DNA from: an uncultured Eubacteriales bacterium | GTDB lineage: Bacteria; Bacillota; Clostridia; Oscillospirales; Acutalibacteraceae | Length of the DNA stretch: 16,396 bases | Direction of reading: 5' to 3' | Assembly: GCA_934408795.1 (NCBI GenBank) | Contig: CAKRVQ010000006.1 | Location: 1-16,396, forward strand | Shown: one piece after another, positions 13,384 to 16,396 of the stretch | Numbering within the stretch: position 1 is the first letter of the stretch | Layout: every line of letters starts with the position of its first letter | Translations under genes and position numbers: made by a program | The notes under the pieces: generated by a model | What the model was told of the DNA's origin: nothing | Databases searched by the model: none | What the model saw: the letters and a program-made list of their open reading frames with translations, nothing else

Positions 13384-14721
13384 ATGATGCCTCCCGTCTA
13401 CAGAATGCTTGAAGTCGCGGCGTATTCGCTATTGAATTTCCTGCCGTTTTTGGTATTGGCGATCTATCCGTTTCGTTACAGTCTTCGTTTTTCAAAGGGA
13501 GTCACTGAGCTTCTTATCGGGCTGCTCACCTGCATCCAGTTGTTGCTCGGTGCGTGGGTGGCGTTCAAGCCGGGTAATCATGCCGCAGCGGCAAGTGCAG
13601 TCAGCACCGCGCTATATGCCGTGTTCTATTTTTTAACGGTAAAGAAGCATATCGGAAAAATGCTTTTCACCCTATTGATGATCTCAAACATTGCCAATCT
13701 CGCCGTTATCCTCTCTAAATGTATAGAAGGTCTCATTTTCCCCGCACTCGCCGTGCAAAGCTACCGTTGGTCATTTGCTTTGATGCTTTTTGTCGTTGAG
13801 GCATTTTTCTCCGTCCCGATCTTTATATATATGAGATATATTTACACTCCGGCGATCCAAAAAGAGCCGTCGGGATTGGAATGGAGATATCTGTGGCTCA
13901 TCCCCGCAACATTTTATGTAATGTGGTACTATGCTTTTTACGGCAATGCTTCATCCAGCAGTCTTGAAATCGCGTTAAGACCCAGGAACGCACTTTTCCT
14001 GCTTGTAATAAATACCGGTGAGATACTGATATATTATGTGGTGACCAGACTCATCCTGGAGCAAAACAAAACGCTTGAATTAAAAGAGCGCAATCATCAG
14101 CTTGCAATGCAGTCTGTTCAGTACGAGAATCTGAAAGCTAAGATCTTCGAAGCACGCAGCGCCAAGCATGATGTAAGGCATCATATCGCCGTTATGCAGG
14201 AGTATCTGAACCGTAAGGACTATGATTCGCTGAAAGAATACCTTGATCGGTACGGCACCGGATTTTCGGATAACTCCCTTTGTGTATATTGTGAAAACAC
14301 CGCTGCAAACGCGGTTCTGCTCTACTTTGCACAAAAGGCAAAGAACGATCATATAGACTACTCGGTAAAGGCCGACATACCGCAGGATTGCGGCATTTCG
14401 GGCACTGACATTGCCGTCCTTCTCGGAAATCTGTTGGAAAATGCGCTGGAGGCCTGCAAAAAAGAAAGCACCGACGACAAGAAGATCGTCATTCGCGCAA
14501 ATGTCAAAGGCTGCTTACTTTGCATAACGGTTGACAATACATATAACGGCACACCGGAATTCACATTGAGCGGAGAGTTCGCTTCAACAAAGCATGATGG
14601 GCCCGGACTCGGCACCCAATCGGTCAAGAGCATCGCAAAACACTATGGCGGAGTATGCCGCTTTGAGGTAAAGGACGGAATGTTCTGCGCCTCGGTCATG
14701 TGCAACGGAAAACAGATATAA
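13384..14721 (+). CDS. GHKL-domain sensor histidine kinase (AgrC-like, HPK10 type)
   Basis: This 445-residue membrane kinase is the partner of the LytTR regulator just upstream (3-bp gap). Residues about 10-223 contain six or seven hydrophobic segments forming the sensor. A coiled linker (about 225-258) leads to the dimerisation/phosphorylation motif KHDVRHH with His262 as phosphoacceptor. The ATP-binding GHKL domain follows, with the N box LLGNLLENALEAC (Asn349, Asn353) and the G box DGPGLGTQSVKSIAKHYGG (405-423). These features match AgrC/HPK10 kinases, which often sense peptides. No AgrB protease or AgrD-like peptide gene is visible in this window, so the signal is unknown. A strong terminator follows the stop codon. 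Confidence 0.94.
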   Translation: MMPPVYRMLEVAAYSLLNFLPFLVLAIYPFRYSLRFSKGVTELLIGLLTCIQLLLGAWVAFKPGNHAAAASAVSTALYAVFYFLTVKKHIGKMLFTLLMISNIANLAVILSKCIEGLIFPALAVQSYRWSFALMLFVVEAFFSVPIFIYMRYIYTPAIQKEPSGLEWRYLWLIPATFYVMWYYAFYGNASSSSLEIALRPRNALFLLVINTGEILIYYVVTRLILEQNKTLELKERNHQLAMQSVQYENLKAKIFEARSAKHDVRHHIAVMQEYLNRKDYDSLKEYLDRYGTGFSDNSLCVYCENTAANAVLLYFAQKAKNDHIDYSVKADIPQDCGISGTDIAVLLGNLLENALEACKKESTDDKKIVIRANVKGCLLCITVDNTYNGTPEFTLSGEFASTKHDGPGLGTQSVKSIAKHYGGVCRFEVKDGMFCASVMCNGKQI

Positions 14722-14725
14722 AGAT

Positions 14726-14760
14726 GGCACGACCGTCCGAAGACGGCCGTGCCTTTTTTT
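14726..14760 (+). terminator. Rho-independent terminator of the two-component operon
   Basis: GGCACG 14726-14731 pairs with 14748-14753 and CCGTC 14733-14737 with 14742-14746, with one mismatch and a CGAA loop. Seven T residues follow. It starts 5 bp after the kinase stop and is classical in form. Confidence 0.92.
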
Positions 14761-14772
14761 ATAATTGCGATC

Positions 14773-14790
14773 ATTGCCCTTGCGGGCGAT
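14773..14790 (-). other. Small hairpin after the duplicated lipoprotein gene
   Basis: ATTGCCC (14773-14779) and GGGCGAT (14784-14790) form a 7-bp stem with one G-U-type pair directly beyond the - strand stop codon. No U-run follows on the - strand, so termination there may rely on the next hairpin at 14726-14753 acting in both directions. Confidence 0.4.
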
Positions 14791-16167
14791 TTAATACGGC
14801 AGATCCTTTTTTAGGATCAGTGAAAGCAGGGATGCGGACTCTTCTCTTCTTGTTATCACTCTCTTTGAGACGACCGTCATATCCGCATATGATCTGCAGG
14901 ATGAGTGCGGATCATAACAGATCTCCATCACACTGCCGTCGCCCAAAAGACTGTAAGAAGGAAGCCTGCTTGACATCAAAATGTTCATCTCGAACGAAGG
15001 GTCTATCCTTTGTACATCTTCGGCGGTGCTCACGCCCTCCTTGACGGAGGCAAAATCATTTTCGGATAATGCCGAATCGGGATCAAGATAAACCGCAAAG
15101 TGTATGCACGCATTATTCACATCGCCGTACGACGCATTTTCTATTGATGTGTCATCACAGAACAGACTCCAAAAGACATAGTAATACCCGCCTTCGGTAA
15201 CCTTATAGACCGCATACTTTTCTCTTAAGCATTCTATAGGGAATCTGTTATTGACATCGGATATCGTTATTGTACCTTTGCTGTCAGAGTGTTCATACAT
15301 GGGATCGTTATCAAAAACCGTTCCGAAAAAGCTTCGCAGCTCTTCGATTCCGTAAGACTTTGTTACGATATCGTCAATATACCCTGCATTGTCGCTGACA
15401 AACCCTTTTACAAATTCCGTTCTTTTATAGGTGTCATTAACATTGAACGGCAGATCTTTTTCAAGTATCTTCAACAATACCGAGTGAACATTATCCTCCC
15501 TCGTTATCGTCTTTTTGGAAACGACGGTCATATCACTGTACGCCGTCAACGGATCGCTGCATTTGTAAGATATCTCCAATGCGCTGCCATCTTTCATAAG
15601 ACTGTATGAAACGACCCCGCCCGATGTCAAAAAGCTCAGTTCAAACGAATGATCTATCCTTTGCACATCTTCGGCGGTGCTCACGCCCTCCTTGACGGAG
15701 GCAAAATCATCTTCGGATAATGCCGAATCGGAATTAAGATAAACCGCAAAGTATGTATCGGCTTTACCTGCGGTATCGGTCGATGATACCGAGCTTAAGT
15801 TGTCGCCCGAAGTGTCCCGGAACACATAGTAGTATCCGCCTTCGGCAACCTTATAAACACAGTATCCCTTCCTGCGCATGCACTCGATCGGGAATTCGGC
15901 ATTCACATCATCCGTCGTAAGCGATCTGTCGTTCCCGGAGCGGCCGTACATCACGCGGTCGTTTCGAAAAACCGTTCCGAAAAAGCTTCGCAGCTCTTCG
16001 ATTCCGTAAGACTTTGTTACGATATCGTCAATATACCCCGCATTGTCGGCATTGTATTTTTTAAGAACATTGGTGTTTATTTCCGGCTCCTCCTTGCACG
16101 AATAGAACAGTATGGACCCGGTCACGATCATCACGATCACCAATGCATATGATAATAGCTTTTTCAT
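14791..16167 (-). CDS. Putative lipoprotein with two tandem copies of a ~200-residue domain
   Basis: This 458-residue protein starts at ATG 16167 (MKKLLSYALV), with AGGATGGG upstream. A hydrophobic signal segment ends in LFYSC with Cys24, an imperfect lipobox, so the protein is probably lipid-anchored outside the membrane. Two homologous units follow, about residues 41-241 and 259-458. Each begins DNAGYIDDIVTKSYGIEELR, contains GGYYYVF, FAVYL and DFASVKEGVSTAEDVQRID, and ends with an MTVVSK-type strand and ILKKDLP. The DFxSVKEGVSTAEDV segment recalls the helix of BamE/SmpA-like small lipoproteins (resemblance only). Parts of the two copies are nearly identical in DNA, so the duplication is recent or gene-converted. 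Function unknown. The start overlaps the upstream stop in TAATG. Confidence 0.8.
   Translation of the reverse strand: MKKLLSYALVIVMIVTGSILFYSCKEEPEINTNVLKKYNADNAGYIDDIVTKSYGIEELRSFFGTVFRNDRVMYGRSGNDRSLTTDDVNAEFPIECMRRKGYCVYKVAEGGYYYVFRDTSGDNLSSVSSTDTAGKADTYFAVYLNSDSALSEDDFASVKEGVSTAEDVQRIDHSFELSFLTSGGVVSYSLMKDGSALEISYKCSDPLTAYSDMTVVSKKTITREDNVHSVLLKILEKDLPFNVNDTYKRTEFVKGFVSDNAGYIDDIVTKSYGIEELRSFFGTVFDNDPMYEHSDSKGTITISDVNNRFPIECLREKYAVYKVTEGGYYYVFWSLFCDDTSIENASYGDVNNACIHFAVYLDPDSALSENDFASVKEGVSTAEDVQRIDPSFEMNILMSSRLPSYSLLGDGSVMEICYDPHSSCRSYADMTVVSKRVITRREESASLLSLILKKDLPY
14794..15410 (-). repeat. Second copy of the internally duplicated unit
   Basis: This is the C-terminal unit of the lipoprotein gene. 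About 100 bp from 15002 match about 100 bp from 15653 at roughly 96% by eye (about four mismatches). About 75-80 bp around 15316-15393 match 15970-16047 almost perfectly. The offset is 651 in one block and 654 in the other, i.e. one codon of indel between them. Confidence 0.85.
15445..16049 (-). repeat. First copy of the internally duplicated unit
   Basis: This is the N-terminal unit of the same gene, in tandem with the copy at 14794-15410 and separated from it by a linker of about 17 residues. Near-identical blocks alternate with diverged ones, notably the Ser/Thr/Asp-rich stretch after GGYYYVF and the segment after the first DNAGYIDD block. Confidence 0.85.
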
Positions 16168-16394
16168 TATGAATCCCATCCTATTCTCACGGCAAAGTAT
16201 ATTGTCTCATATGTGTATAGACCGATGTCACCATACCTTCGTTCGTCATTTTTCATGTATATAGATGTCCATGTGTTTGCCATAACATCTTCAACAGTTG
16301 CATATGTCCCGATGGTTCTACCTGATTTATTATACCATGTCCCATCTTCCAACTGTCTGATAAAATGGTAATCTCTTTGTCCGCACTTCATAGC
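16167..16394 (-). CDS. C-terminal part of an unrecognised protein running off the window
   Basis: The frame is open to the window edge and stops with TAA at 16169-16167, overlapping the next ATG as TAATG. An ATG at 16391 exists but there is no room to see a ribosome-binding site, so the real gene probably begins outside. The visible ~75 residues include GQRDYHFIRQLEDGTWYNKS and end YETIYFAVRIGWDS. From memory, a DYHxxRQ...GTWxxKxG motif occurs near the C-terminus of secreted proteins of gut Clostridia with unknown function. It is evidently coupled in translation to the duplicated lipoprotein. Confidence 0.65.
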   Translation of the reverse strand, partial: AMKCGQRDYHFIRQLEDGTWYNKSGRTIGTYATVEDVMANTWTSIYMKNDERRYGDIGLYTYETIYFAVRIGWDS

Positions 16395-16396
16395 AA

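Noticed and set aside
1..16396. CRISPR array, prophage or insertion sequence
   Set aside because: No regularly spaced repeats, integrase, transposase or phage structural gene was found on either strand.

Overview
The window looks like chromosomal DNA from an anaerobic low-GC-phylum Clostridia, most likely an Oscillospiraceae/Ruminococcaceae-type gut bacterium. This rests on a Bmp/Nup-type nucleoside ABC permease next to a pyrimidine-nucleoside phosphorylase, a clostridial-order aro operon with gene fusions, an ECF-transporter S component, a GLUG-repeat surface protein and a LytTR/GHKL two-component pair. No rRNA, tRNA, CRISPR array, transposase or phage gene was seen. The species assignment is inference; no database was searched.

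Left part (1-2530, + strand): the 3' end of a nucleoside-transport operon. It holds the tail of one gene, a nucleoside ABC permease starting in an ATGA overlap, and pyrimidine-nucleoside phosphorylase with its own terminator. Uptake of nucleosides and their phosphorolysis are thus coupled.

Centre (2880-8784, - strand): a compact operon running from a promoter at 8756-8784 leftward: ECF S component, aroB, aroA, aroC-chorismate mutase fusion, aroE-aroK fusion, aroQ. All junctions overlap or nearly touch. Five aro polypeptides carry seven activities, leading from DAHP to prephenate; DAHP synthase and the terminal Tyr/Phe/Trp steps are absent here. AroA carries substitutions (Ala for Gly96, Leu for Pro101, E. 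coli numbering) found in glyphosate-insensitive enzymes.

Between these blocks lie two copies (2615-2780 and 9603-9789) of a nested inverted-repeat element. It has an outer helix, two side hairpins and a central helix. The hairpin sequences differ between copies but stay self-complementary. The second copy lies in a long intergenic region between a near-consensus minus-strand promoter (10040-10068) and a small orphan gene (9136-9516), so it would sit in a roughly 500-nt structured leader or a separate non-coding RNA. This is the least explained part of the window.

Right part (10278-16396): a secreted GLUG-repeat protein with a sorting-signal-like C-terminus (- strand) is divergent from a LytTR response regulator and GHKL histidine kinase (+ strand). 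The 567-bp gap contains an attenuator-like set of mutually exclusive stems. Convergent to the kinase is a putative lipoprotein made of two tandem copies of a ~200-residue unit, coupled by a TAATG junction to a gene that runs off the window.
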